Of a DNA stretch of 64,000 nucleotides, positions 52,006 to 59,961 are shown one piece after another. Each line of letters opens with the position of its first letter. The first letter of the stretch is position 1. Both the position numbers and the translations under genes were made by a program. The notes beneath the pieces were generated by a model. It was not told the DNA's origin, did no database searches, and saw nothing but the letters and a program-made list of their open reading frames with translations. This DNA comes from Rouxiella sp. WC2420 (GTDB taxonomy: Bacteria; Pseudomonadota; Gammaproteobacteria; Enterobacterales; Enterobacteriaceae), in NCBI RefSeq assembly GCF_041200025.1, contig NZ_CP165628.1, positions 5,146,001-5,210,000 of the forward strand, written 5' to 3'.

Positions 52006-53418
52006 ATGCAACGAGGGATAGTCTGGATCGTCGATGACGATAGCTCCATCCGCTGGGTTCTTGAACGCGCGCTCACTGGGGCGGGTTTAAACTGCACCAC
52101 GTTCGACAGCGGCAATGAAGTGCTGGAAGCCATTGCGACTCAAACCCCTGACGTTTTGTTATCAGATATTCGCATGCCCGGAATGGATGGGTTGGCGCTG
52201 TTAAAACAAATCAAACAACGTCATCCGATGTTGCCGGTGATTATCATGACCGCGCATTCTGATTTGGACGCGGCGGTCAGCGCATACCAACAGGGCGCAT
52301 TTGATTATTTGCCGAAACCTTTTGATATCGACGAAGCGGTTGCCCTGGTTGAACGTGCTATCAGCCATTATCAGGAACAACAGCAGCCGGCGCGGAGCCA
52401 GCCTGCCAGTGGCCCAACGGCGGATATTATCGGTGAAGCGCCAGCGATGCAGGACGTGTTTCGCATCATTGGTCGTCTTTCCCGGTCATCAATAAGTGTG
52501 TTGATCAACGGCGAATCAGGAACGGGTAAAGAGCTGGTTGCTCACGCCCTGCATCGTCACAGTCCACGAGCCAAAGCGCCGTTTATCGCATTGAACATGG
52601 CGGCTATTCCCAAAGACTTGATCGAGTCAGAACTGTTTGGTCATGAGAAAGGGGCCTTTACCGGCGCTAATCAGATCCGTCAGGGACGTTTTGAACAGGC
52701 CGATAACGGCACCTTATTTCTGGATGAAATCGGCGATATGCCGATGGATGTTCAGACCCGTTTGCTGCGCGTTTTGGCCGATGGTCAGTTCTATCGCGTA
52801 GGCGGCTATGCGCCAGTGAAAGTGGACGTGCGTATCATTGCCGCAACCCACCAGAACCTGGAGCTGCGCGTACAGGAAGGCAAATTCCGTGAGGACTTGT
52901 TCCACCGCCTGAACGTAATTCGCGTACATTTGCCACCGCTGCGTGAACGCCGTGAAGATATTCCACGTCTGGCGCGTTATTTCCTGCAAGTTGCCGCTAA
53001 AGAGTTGGGTGTTGAAGCCAAGAATCTTCATCCAGAGACTGAAACGGCACTGACGCGTTTACCGTGGCAGGGCAACGTGCGCCAGTTAGAGAACACCTGT
53101 CGCTGGTTAACAGTGATGGCGGCCGGTCAGGAAGTATTGATTCAGGACTTGCCTTCTGAGTTGTTTGAAAGCAGCGCGCCGGAGACCGGTGGGCAAAGTC
53201 TGCCTGACAGCTGGGCAACCTTGCTGGCACAGTGGGCCGATCGCGCGCTGCGCTCCGGTCATCAAAACCTTCTTTCAGAAGCACAGCCAGAAATGGAACG
53301 CACTCTACTGACCACCGCGCTGCGCCATACGCAAGGTCACAAGCAAGAAGCTGCAAGACTGCTAGGCTGGGGACGTAACACGCTTACCCGCAAGCTTAAA
53401 GAATTGGGCATGGAATAA
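52006..53418 (+). CDS. glnG: Nitrogen regulator NtrC (sigma-54 activator)
   Basis: Response regulator and bacterial enhancer-binding protein, 470 aa. The receiver has IVWIVDDDSSIRWVL and VLLSDIRMPGMDG with phospho-Asp near residue 54. The AAA+ domain has Walker A GESGTGKE near residue 170 and the sigma-54 contact loop GAFTGA (ELFGHEKGAFTGANQ). A C-terminal Fis-type HTH (HKQEAARLLGWGRNTLTRKLKEL) ends the protein. It binds the NtrC sites seen upstream of glnA and glnL. I chose the ATG at 52006 (E. coli length); an overlapping longer frame is spurious. Confidence 0.97.
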   Translation: MQRGIVWIVDDDSSIRWVLERALTGAGLNCTTFDSGNEVLEAIATQTPDVLLSDIRMPGMDGLALLKQIKQRHPMLPVIIMTAHSDLDAAVSAYQQGAFDYLPKPFDIDEAVALVERAISHYQEQQQPARSQPASGPTADIIGEAPAMQDVFRIIGRLSRSSISVLINGESGTGKELVAHALHRHSPRAKAPFIALNMAAIPKDLIESELFGHEKGAFTGANQIRQGRFEQADNGTLFLDEIGDMPMDVQTRLLRVLADGQFYRVGGYAPVKVDVRIIAATHQNLELRVQEGKFREDLFHRLNVIRVHLPPLRERREDIPRLARYFLQVAAKELGVEAKNLHPETETALTRLPWQGNVRQLENTCRWLTVMAAGQEVLIQDLPSELFESSAPETGGQSLPDSWATLLAQWADRALRSGHQNLLSEAQPEMERTLLTTALRHTQGHKQEAARLLGWGRNTLTRKLKELGME

Positions 53419-53500
53419 ATTCGCTGCATCTTGATTTAAGGTAAGTTAACTTAAGAGATGTTAAAGTTTCAGGCAGTGTCGCGAAGCCCGAACAAAATAG

Positions 53501-53530
53501 TCCCGGCCCTTGAAGCCGGGCTTTTTTTTG
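53501..53530 (+). terminator. Terminator after glnG
   Basis: CCCGGC-CCTTGAA-GCCGGG followed by CTTTTTTTT, 83 bases after the stop. Confidence 0.88.
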
Positions 53531-53603
53531 CCTTTTTGCTGGCAAAATAGGGTTCAAGTCTATGTTCTTTCTAGGTAACCGTGTAGTGAGAATTTCACCG
53601 GCC

Positions 53604-53632
53604 TTGGAGAGCATTCATAGCCTGCGTATAAT
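53604..53632 (+). promoter_or_regulatory. Predicted sigma-70 promoter for luxI
   Basis: TTGGAG (53604-53609) and TATAAT (53627-53632) with exactly 17 bases between; start would be near 53639, about 40 bases before luxI. No lux box is visible beside it, in keeping with constitutive expression in the Esa system. Confidence 0.65.
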
Positions 53633-53679
53633 ATTAATCATTAACACCACGATTATGGGGAACTGAGGCTCAATAAAAA

Positions 53680-54351
53680 ATGAATAAAACAGTATTGGAA
53701 GAAGACACTTTCGACGGGATGCTTGAACTGTTTGACGTCAGCTATGAAGAGCTGAAGATGACGCACTCGAATGAGCTTTATCGACTAAGAAAAAAAACCT
53801 TTAGCGATCGGTTGGGATGGGATGTGGTTTGCAACGTCGACATGGAGTTCGATGAGTTCGATAACCCCAGCACTCGTTATATTCTGGGTCTGTGTAAAGG
53901 CCAGCTGATTTGTAGCGTGCGTTTTACCGATCTCGATCAACCCAACATGATTACTCACACTTTTCGTGAATGTTTTGATTCTGTTCCGCTGCCACTCGGT
54001 GGCATGGAATCGAGCCGTTTTTTTGTCGATAAAACGCGTGCGCGACAACTGCTTGGCGAACGCTTCCCGATTAGTCAGATTCTGTTTGTTGCCATGATTA
54101 ACTGGGCACGACAAAACAACCGCGATGGGATCCATACTATTGTAAGCCGACCGATGCTGACTATCCTGAAACGCTCAGGATGGCAGATAGAGCCGCTTAA
54201 AGAGGCTTACCTCAGCGAGCGGGAGCGAATCTATCTTGTATATCTGCCAACCACTGCCGAAGATCAGTCACAGATGGCCTCAGGGCTTGTTAACGACCTT
54301 GGCCATGCTGAATCTTCGGTGATTACCTGGCCGCTGTCGCTGCCGGTGTAA
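53680..54351 (+). CDS. Acyl-homoserine lactone synthase (LuxI family, EsaI-like)
   Basis: The protein makes an N-acyl-homoserine lactone from S-adenosylmethionine and acyl-ACP. It closely resembles EsaI of Pantoea stewartii over the whole length: MLELFDVSYEELK, then RLRKKTFSDRLGWDVVCNVD, DEFDNPSTRYILG, CSVRF, ESSRFFVDKTRAR and TILKRSGWQIEPLKEAYLSERERIYLV. The conserved Arg, Phe, Trp and Asp/Glu residues of the active site are present. The frame starts at 53680, giving 223 aa; the EsaI-like start would be the inner ATG at 53719 (210 aa). Both are possible. Its 3' end overlaps the convergent luxR by 29 bases. The chain length cannot be told for certain (EsaI makes 3-oxo-C6-HSL). Confidence 0.93.
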   Translation: MNKTVLEEDTFDGMLELFDVSYEELKMTHSNELYRLRKKTFSDRLGWDVVCNVDMEFDEFDNPSTRYILGLCKGQLICSVRFTDLDQPNMITHTFRECFDSVPLPLGGMESSRFFVDKTRARQLLGERFPISQILFVAMINWARQNNRDGIHTIVSRPMLTILKRSGWQIEPLKEAYLSERERIYLVYLPTTAEDQSQMASGLVNDLGHAESSVITWPLSLPV

Positions 54352-55069
54352 TGAGTTCTAGTTCAACGCCCAGCCGGATTGCCTGGCGGGCGTTGCTGAC
54401 CCCCAGCTTGCTGACAATATTACCCATGTGAAACTTCACCGTGCTCACGGAAATACCCACGATGCCGACAATCTCGCCATAGGTTTTCCCCATGCTGGCC
54501 CAATAAAGCACCTCGTTCTCACGAGGGGTGAAAATAGCTTTGTTGGTATCGGCATTTTTTTGCCTTCCCGATGAAGCAGCGCTAGCCAAGTGATACATCT
54601 GCTCATTGATATCGATGAGCAGCATCTGCATGGCTCCCCGCTCGGAAGAGAGCCGGGCTTCTAGTTCCTCTTGTTGGTTGCTGGCAATAATGATCGACAG
54701 CAACGCCAGATTATTCATATGGTCATGCAACACAAAGGTGAAGCCATTGACGATGTTGTACTTCCTGGAGAGAGAAAAAATCTTGGTAAACTTCAGATCG
54801 GACATTAGGGTAATATTTTCATCCCAGGCAAAAGGCGATGTGCGTTTAAACGCCGTCAATATTACCGGATCGGTCAGTTGAAAATTGTTGGTGCGATATA
54901 AATTCACCCATTCGTCAGGATAGCTCGAAATAATAAGCATATCTGAAGGTTTTTTCTTGCTGAGGACCGTGTAAGCGTATTCCACACAGCCGAGTGAGGA
55001 CAATTTTCTATCGATGTGATCCCGGAGTGTTTCCGTGATGGTCTTATTTTCATTGAATGCAGAAAACAT
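54323..55069 (-). CDS. LuxR family quorum-sensing regulator (EsaR-like)
   Basis: A 248-aa protein strikingly similar to Pantoea EsaR. The AHL-binding domain has SSYPDEWVNLYRTNNFQLTD and PFAWDENITLMSDLKFTKIFSLS with the conserved Trp, Tyr and Asp ligand residues. The C-terminal HTH has FTPRENEVLYWASMGKTYGEIVGIVGISVSTVKFHMGNIVSKLGV and ends ELELITPAATAAR, as EsaR does. EsaR binds DNA without signal and is released by AHL; the same is likely here by homology. A 20-bp lux box lies 42 bases upstream of the start (55111-55130), fitting autorepression. It is convergent with luxI. Confidence 0.93.
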   Translation of the reverse strand: MFSAFNENKTITETLRDHIDRKLSSLGCVEYAYTVLSKKKPSDMLIISSYPDEWVNLYRTNNFQLTDPVILTAFKRTSPFAWDENITLMSDLKFTKIFSLSRKYNIVNGFTFVLHDHMNNLALLSIIIASNQQEELEARLSSERGAMQMLLIDINEQMYHLASAASSGRQKNADTNKAIFTPRENEVLYWASMGKTYGEIVGIVGISVSTVKFHMGNIVSKLGVSNARQAIRLGVELELITPAATAAR

Positions 55070-55110
55070 GCAGGCTCCGTTACAGTCAGACTTTCCCTTT
55101 TAGCGTGACA

Positions 55111-55130
55111 ACCTGCACTTAAGTACAGGT
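55111..55130. promoter_or_regulatory. Lux (esa) box upstream of luxR
   Basis: ACCTGCACTTAAGTACAGGT is a 20-bp near-perfect palindrome (9 of 10 pairs), very like the esa box GCCTGTACTATAGTGCAGGT of Pantoea esaR. It lies between luxR and the divergent promoter. Confidence 0.85.
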
Positions 55131-55133
55131 GCG

Positions 55134-55153
55134 CATCATACTTAAGTACAACT
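55134..55153. promoter_or_regulatory. Second, weaker lux-box-like site
   Basis: CATCATACTTAAGTACAACT shares the TACTTAAGTAC core with the first box; its centre is 23 bases away. It ends where the -35 hexamer of the divergent promoter begins. Confidence 0.55.
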
Positions 55154-55180
55154 TACAAATTAGGAAGATCAACATATAAT
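55153..55180 (+). promoter_or_regulatory. Predicted promoter divergent from luxR
   Basis: TTACAA (55153-55158) and TATAAT (55175-55180) with 16 bases between, pointing right. Start would be near 55187. The second lux box is centred about 43 bases upstream of that start, the classic position for activation by a LuxR protein. Confidence 0.55.
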
Positions 55181-55186
55181 AAACCT

Positions 55187-55306
55187 CGTTAGGCGAATCG
55201 AAAAAACTCCCGACGACTCAGTCAGGTAGCCGATTTGGCCGACACCAGGGAAAAATTATACCGGTCAGACAGGACGTTGATAAAGTCTCTGCTGGCCGAT
55301 CTTTTT
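55187..55306 (+). ncRNA. Candidate EsaS-like small RNA
   Basis: From the predicted start (about 55187) to a hairpin at 55262-55298 (CGGTCAGACAG with CTGCTGGCCG, one G-U and one bulged A), followed by ATCTTTTTA. About 120 nt, with no coding frame of note. In Pantoea stewartii a divergent transcript called esaS, activated by EsaR, lies in the same place. Homology to esaS was not checked; the position and promoter logic match. Confidence 0.4.
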
Positions 55307-55873
55307 ACTTTAACACCGCTTATATTTCCTATCAAACCCGCGTTTGCCAAATCATTAAGTCCATTTTTTAATCACTTTTTCTAAATCTCAATTCCCAGGA
55401 GAGACTCTCCTCGGCCAATGCTGATATTCGGCTCAAAAAAATTGACGATTGCGACTGAAAACAGGCTTGAAACAGCCTAATTTCATACTCATTGGCAATA
55501 ACTCTTTCAGAAAGCCAATAGAAATATTTGTCCTTGCTCACAAACTCGAAACACCATTTTACCCGCACAACTCAAGCTTTTGCCCTAAAGCTGCCTTTGA
55601 AATACTCCACAATGACTGCTTCGTATTTTCTTAAAAGTCACTATTATCAAGGTCGACAGCAAATTTCGAACCTCTTGGTACATTATTAGTTTAATTTATC
55701 AACATAATTTTAAGCGCCTCTCATTCCCTACAGGAATCAATTCATAAAACCAGATGACATTATTAACCTCTTGTTACTGACATAATCCTTGAAAATAACC
55801 CAAAAGAAACAAGCAGCTAACAGACTGTTGCAACCCCCTACAACTTATCTCTACCCTACCGAGGAATGAAGCG
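55307..55873. other. Non-coding stretch between the luxR region and the CitMHS gene
   Basis: About 570 AT-rich bases. Only short frames of about 60 codons on either strand, without family similarity or ribosome sites; I regard these as chance. The promoter for the CitMHS-TerC pair should be here but was not identified. Confidence 0.5.
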
Positions 55874-57163
55874 ATGCTGGTGATATTGAGTGTTTTGATG
55901 CTCATCTTCTTTATATTTTGTTTGATGACCAAGCGACTGTCAGCCCTGACCGCCTTGATCCTTATTCCCACCATTTTCGCGCTGATAGGTGGTTTCTATG
56001 CCCACATCGGCAAATTTATGATGGATGGGATAAAAACCGTCGCACCCAATGGGGTGATGATTATCTTTGCCATGCTTTATTTTATGGTAATGACCGAAGC
56101 AGGCATGTTTGACCCGCTGGTTAAACGGGTAATTAAGGCGGTTAAAGGCGATCCGGTAAAAATCTTTCTCGGCACAGTGCTGCTGGCGTTTATTGTCGCG
56201 CTGGATGGCGATGGGGCAACTATTTATATCATTGTACTCTCAGCTTTCCTGCCGATTTATAAACGTCTGGGCCTGTCTCTGCCGATGGTTTGCTGCCTGC
56301 TGCTGCAGGTATCCGGTCTCGGCAACATGGTGCCATGGGGCGGCCCAACGGCGCGTGCGGCCACTTCAATGCACGTTGATATTGGTACCATGTTTGTGCC
56401 GATGCTACCTGCCTTGGTGGCCAGTGCGATATGGACCTTTGTTCTTGCCTATATCTTTGGCCGCCGCGAGCGAGCGCGCTTAGGATCAGACTTGAACCTA
56501 AATTTCGAGAACGCAATCGACGAGCAACATCGTTGTCGTGGCCCGAAAACCTTCTATTTTAACTGGGCACTGACCATTTTATTGATTATCGGTTTATGTG
56601 TCGAAGTGTTACCGTTAAGCTATCTGTTTATGATTGCCGCCTGTCTGGCGCTCATCGTTAACTTCCCGGACCTGCAAGCCCAAAAAGAACAGCTGGAACA
56701 ACACGCGCCACCGATTCTCGCCGTGTCCAGCCTAATTTTTGCTGCGGGAGTCTTTACCGGCGTGTTTACCGGCACAGGCATGGTCAATGCGGTAGGTAGC
56801 GCGCTGCTGGATGTCATCCCTGACGCGCTAGGGCCATACATGGCCGTTGTAACGGCCTTGCTGAGTATTCCGATGACCTGGCTGGTGTCAAACGATGTGT
56901 TCTATTTTGGTGTGCTGCCCGTGTTGGCAGATACCGCAAAACATCACGGCATTAGTGGTATCGAAATGGCGCGAGCCGCGTTGATGGGCCAGCCAGTTCA
57001 TATTCTGAGCCCGCTGGTTGCTTCAACTTATTTGGTGGTCAGTATGCTGAAACTCGATTATTCAGAGAATCAGTACTTCACCTTTAAATGGTCTTTGGTC
57101 AGTAGTTTAATTTTGATAGCGGTTTCGCTGCTGACCGGGATTTTCCCTTTTTACGCTGCATAG
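55874..57163 (+). CDS. CitMHS family citrate:metal/proton transporter
   Basis: A 429-aa inner-membrane carrier with about 12 predicted transmembrane helices. Motifs typical of the CitMHS/CitM-CitH family are VALDGDGATIYIIVLSAFLPIYKRLG near residue 100 and GLGNMVPWGGPTARAATSM near residue 150. The C-terminal domain repeats a similar hairpin, with FTGTGM and WLVSNDVFYFGVLPVLA near residues 300-355. These carriers take up citrate complexed with divalent metal; the exact ion here is unknown. Ribosome site GAGGA. It is followed after 8 bases by a TerC-family gene. Confidence 0.88.
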   Translation: MLVILSVLMLIFFIFCLMTKRLSALTALILIPTIFALIGGFYAHIGKFMMDGIKTVAPNGVMIIFAMLYFMVMTEAGMFDPLVKRVIKAVKGDPVKIFLGTVLLAFIVALDGDGATIYIIVLSAFLPIYKRLGLSLPMVCCLLLQVSGLGNMVPWGGPTARAATSMHVDIGTMFVPMLPALVASAIWTFVLAYIFGRRERARLGSDLNLNFENAIDEQHRCRGPKTFYFNWALTILLIIGLCVEVLPLSYLFMIAACLALIVNFPDLQAQKEQLEQHAPPILAVSSLIFAAGVFTGVFTGTGMVNAVGSALLDVIPDALGPYMAVVTALLSIPMTWLVSNDVFYFGVLPVLADTAKHHGISGIEMARAALMGQPVHILSPLVASTYLVVSMLKLDYSENQYFTFKWSLVSSLILIAVSLLTGIFPFYAA

Positions 57164-57171
57164 AGTGTTTT

Positions 57172-57858
57172 ATGACCTGGTTATTTGATCAATGGGACTT
57201 CATCGTCATCCTGCTACAAATCATCGTAATTGACCTGCTGTTAGGCGGTGATAATGCGGTAGTCATTGCGATGGCCTGCCGGAAATTGCCGCCGCATCAA
57301 CGCAACAAAGCCATTATTATTGGCACCATTGGGGCGATTGTCGCGCGCGTGGTCTTGTTGATCATTGCGGTCAAGCTGCTGGACCTGCCATATCTGAAGT
57401 TAGTCGGCGGGCTATTGCTACTGTGGATCGGTATCAAACTGGTTGCCAATGAAGATGAAGAAAGCGATATCAAGGGCGGTTCCAGCCTGTGGAAAACCGC
57501 GATGACCATTGTGGTCGCTGACGTGGTGATGTCTCTGGACAACGTATTGGCAGTAGCCGCAGCGGGTAAGGGAAATTACCTGTTGGTTGCACTCGGCGTT
57601 GTTATCAGCATTCCAATCATTATCGCCGGCAGTAAACTGGTGTTGGCAATCATCAACCGTTTCCCGGTGGTTATCATGCTCGGTGGCGCGCTAATTGGCT
57701 GGATTGCCGGCAGCATGTTCGTGACTGACCCGGCAATAGCTCATCTGCAAATTACGGCGATTAATCATCTGCCAACCATTGCCGGTATTGTGGGTGCATT
57801 GCTGGTTTTGGCTGTGGGAATGGGTAAAAGCAAACTGGCCGAGAAGAACAGCCACTAA
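57172..57858 (+). CDS. TerC family integral membrane protein (YjbE type)
   Basis: A 228-aa protein with about seven transmembrane segments. It has the two TerC family signature repeats IDLLLGGDNAVVIAMA near residue 20 and ADVVMSLDNVLAVAAAG near residue 120, each with the conserved Asp-Asn that likely binds a metal ion. Members handle manganese or calcium export. The 8-base gap to the CitMHS gene means one operon; pairing of a metal-citrate carrier with a TerC protein suggests metal balancing. Weakly supported beyond the family. Confidence 0.88.
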   Translation: MTWLFDQWDFIVILLQIIVIDLLLGGDNAVVIAMACRKLPPHQRNKAIIIGTIGAIVARVVLLIIAVKLLDLPYLKLVGGLLLLWIGIKLVANEDEESDIKGGSSLWKTAMTIVVADVVMSLDNVLAVAAAGKGNYLLVALGVVISIPIIIAGSKLVLAIINRFPVVIMLGGALIGWIAGSMFVTDPAIAHLQITAINHLPTIAGIVGALLVLAVGMGKSKLAEKNSH

Positions 57859-57884
57859 ACGTGCGATAACTCGAATCCCGTCAT

Positions 57885-57926
57885 CAAAAAAAGCCTCAGT
57901 GGAGTTCATCCCTGAGGCTTTTTTTC
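57885..57926. terminator. Bidirectional terminator
   Basis: AAAAAAAGCCTCAG and CTGAGGCTTTTTTT enclose a 12-base loop. It serves the CitMHS-TerC operon and the convergent HbpS-like gene. Confidence 0.9.
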
Positions 57927-57940
57927 TGCCGACTTACCGC

Positions 57941-58411
57941 TTACTTCAGGCTTTCGGCGGCTGCCTTGGCAATCTCTATTTCATTCGGATTGGCAGAACC
58001 ACTGACGCCTACAGAGCCAATCACCGCCTCATGAAACACAATCGGGTTACCGCCACCCAATGGCACCATACCAGGCAATGTAGCAATAGCAGGCTCTGCG
58101 CCGTTGGCACGCCCCATATATTTGTCAGTCGGGGTATGATAAAGCGCGCCTGCGCGTGCTTTTAAAATTGAGGAATCAATGCAGCCTACCGGTGCGTTAT
58201 CCATACGCTTGAATGACATCAGCTGGCCAGCCTGGTCAACTATGGCAATACAAACATTGGCATGCAGGCTCTGCGCTTTTTCTGTTGCCACTGTAATAAG
58301 TTTTGCTGCATCTTCTGCTGAAAGAATAGTTTGCGTGATTGTGGCATTGGCTGAAAATGCACTCAGGCTGCCGAGTGAACATAAGGCCGCTAACATCAGA
58401 ATTTTTTTCAC
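57941..58411 (-). CDS. GlcG/HbpS-like secreted protein, copy 1
   Basis: A 156-aa protein of the GlcG/HbpS (DUF336) family. GTG start at 58411, with GGGAA 7 bases upstream, gives a Sec signal peptide (KKILMLAALCSLGSLSAFSANA). The mature part has the family blocks ILSAEDAAKLITVA, CIAIVDQAGQLMSFKRMD, LKARAGALYHTP and GGGNPIVFHEAVIGSVGVSG. HbpS-type proteins bind haem or degradation products in other bacteria; no ligand can be assigned here. The mature protein has an unusual Cys in VGCIDSSI. It is the last gene of a three-gene operon with copy 2 and doxX. Confidence 0.85.
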   Translation of the reverse strand: MKKILMLAALCSLGSLSAFSANATITQTILSAEDAAKLITVATEKAQSLHANVCIAIVDQAGQLMSFKRMDNAPVGCIDSSILKARAGALYHTPTDKYMGRANGAEPAIATLPGMVPLGGGNPIVFHEAVIGSVGVSGSANPNEIEIAKAAAESLK

Positions 58412-58491
58412 TGTTATATTCCCGTATTGATTAATGAATAGCATTGTTGATAGCTGGAACTATGAATAGTTAACATTACTCACCAAATACG

Positions 58492-58519
58492 GGCCGACCC
58501 AATATCAGGCAGGTCGGCC
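58492..58519 (-). terminator. Hairpin between the two HbpS-like genes
   Basis: GGCCGACC (58492-58499) and GGTCGGCC (58512-58519) form an 8-bp GC stem with no T-run after it. It may reduce read-through or mark an mRNA processing end between the genes. Confidence 0.45.
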
Positions 58520-58545
58520 TAAAGTTAAATCTTATTATTATTTTA

Positions 58546-59022
58546 TTATTTCAGTACTGTCAGAGCCGCTTTAGCTGCTTCTGCATCAACGCTGCCATCA
58601 GGCGTGCTCACACCAATAGCGCCAACGACCTGGCCGTCTAATTTGATTGGGATCCCTCCTGCGAAAGGCAGAATTTTTGGGTTACCCAAAATAAGCATAT
58701 TCCCTTTAGCAACTTTGTCTTGATAAGCCTCTGTCGGCTGTCCGAAATAAGCCGAGGTTTTTGCTTTCTCAGGAGCTAATGCAATATTAGCAGGTGTAGA
58801 ACCGTCTAAACGATCGAAGGTAATTAATTGACCAGCAGCATCAACAATAGCCACTGCGCCACCAATGTGGTGCGATTTAATGGTTTCTTCGGCCTTTTTA
58901 ACTAATTCGTTGGCCTGATCGTGGGTAATGACTGGAACGCGAGTAATACCGTCGTCCGCCGCCTGTGCTGCAAAACCCACCAACAGGCCAGAAACCAATA
59001 ATGCACAACTTACTTTCTTCAT
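58546..59022 (-). CDS. GlcG/HbpS-like secreted protein, copy 2
   Basis: A 158-aa paralogue of the next gene. Signal peptide MKKVSCALLVSGLLVGFAAQA. Mature blocks are ITHDQANELVKKAEE, GGAVAIVDAAGQLITFDRLDGS, KTSAYFGQPTEAY and GGIPIKLDGQVVGAIGVSTPDGSVD. I chose the ATG at 59022 (GTGAGA upstream). The two copies share the fold but differ clearly, so the duplication is old. It is 77 bases after doxX. Confidence 0.86.
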   Translation of the reverse strand: MKKVSCALLVSGLLVGFAAQAADDGITRVPVITHDQANELVKKAEETIKSHHIGGAVAIVDAAGQLITFDRLDGSTPANIALAPEKAKTSAYFGQPTEAYQDKVAKGNMLILGNPKILPFAGGIPIKLDGQVVGAIGVSTPDGSVDAEAAKAALTVLK

Positions 59023-59099
59023 AATAAATCTCACTTTATTTGACACATTACGCGGACACGATAAACGTGGAACCGCAGTTACAGATTTAATTCTGAACG

Positions 59100-59528
59100 T
59101 CAGGCCACGCTCTTCTGTACACCAGCGGTTTTCTTGTTACCCAGCTTCAGGCTAATCATGTGGTCAATGCTCCAGCGGCCCGGGCCATTGATAACCAGTA
59201 AAATGAATCCTGCAGCACATGAGGCATTTTTTAACCATACAATCAGGTGCGGCATGGTAAAGCCTTGATAAAAAAGAAAACCGGCAATGATAGAGAACGC
59301 CGCCATAAATACTGAGGTAAAACGGGTCAAAAAGCCGAAAGCGATAGCAATGCTGCCACCGACTTCAAGCAAGATAACCAGTGGCAGAAAGAAGCTCGGC
59401 ACGCCATTCTGTGCCATCACAGAGACGTTTTCCGAGTATTGAAATATCTTTTCTGCGCCTGACGTAAAGAACAATCCAACCGCCAGAATACGCGCAACAA
59501 CATAAGCAAGATCTAAAGATTTATTCAT
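59100..59528 (-). CDS. DoxX family membrane protein
   Basis: A 142-aa protein with four predicted transmembrane helices. Family blocks are VARILAVGLFFTSGAEKIFQY, PLVILLEVGGSIAIAFGFLTRFTSVFMAAFSIIAG and LIVWLKNASCAAGFILLVINGPGRWSIDH. Members are linked to thiol or quinone redox processes and thiosulfate oxidation in some bacteria. It is the first gene of a cluster with two HbpS-like secreted proteins, suggesting a membrane-periplasm redox set. Function inferred only from the family. Confidence 0.85.
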   Translation of the reverse strand: MNKSLDLAYVVARILAVGLFFTSGAEKIFQYSENVSVMAQNGVPSFFLPLVILLEVGGSIAIAFGFLTRFTSVFMAAFSIIAGFLFYQGFTMPHLIVWLKNASCAAGFILLVINGPGRWSIDHMISLKLGNKKTAGVQKSVA

Positions 59529-59961
59529 AATTGTTTCGCCGTGGTGATAATTAATTTGAGCTACCCTTTCGCCCTTTCTGAAGACAGTATATTTGGCTGC
59601 AATCAGAAGTTTCGCAGGATAAAAATATACTGACTAAAACCATTACTCACTAATTGATAACATTTGATATACATTTCTATCACGCCATTATCATTAAAAA
59701 AAGTGCCTAGTGGTTATAGTTAGTAGTAAGTTTGGTTATTTATCACCGGACGAAATTACTTAAGTAAAAATATAGCAGGATAATCACGCCTATTGTTCTC
59801 TGGCATAAAACCCAGAGAACAATAAGTCGTATTGGCTTGAATTTTGAGAAGGTATATAAGAGGTATATTCAGAGATCAGAGCGCTGGTTGTTTATTTTTT
59901 GAGTAGACAGGTATCGATAGATTAATTAATCAACAATTACTCTTTTAATAAACAGCGCTGA
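59529..59961. other. 433-bp intergenic region with a 13-bp inverted repeat
   Basis: It separates doxX from the upstream LysR gene (both leftward). TATTGTTCTCTGG (59791-59803) and its exact complement (59812-59824) enclose an 8-base loop. Otherwise AT-rich and non-coding, and it must hold the doxX promoter. Confidence 0.65.

Noticed and set aside
55449-55634. Short open frames of 61-66 codons on both strands between the quorum-sensing and citrate genes
   Set aside because: No ribosome site, no family similarity, no signal peptide, and AT-rich random-looking composition.
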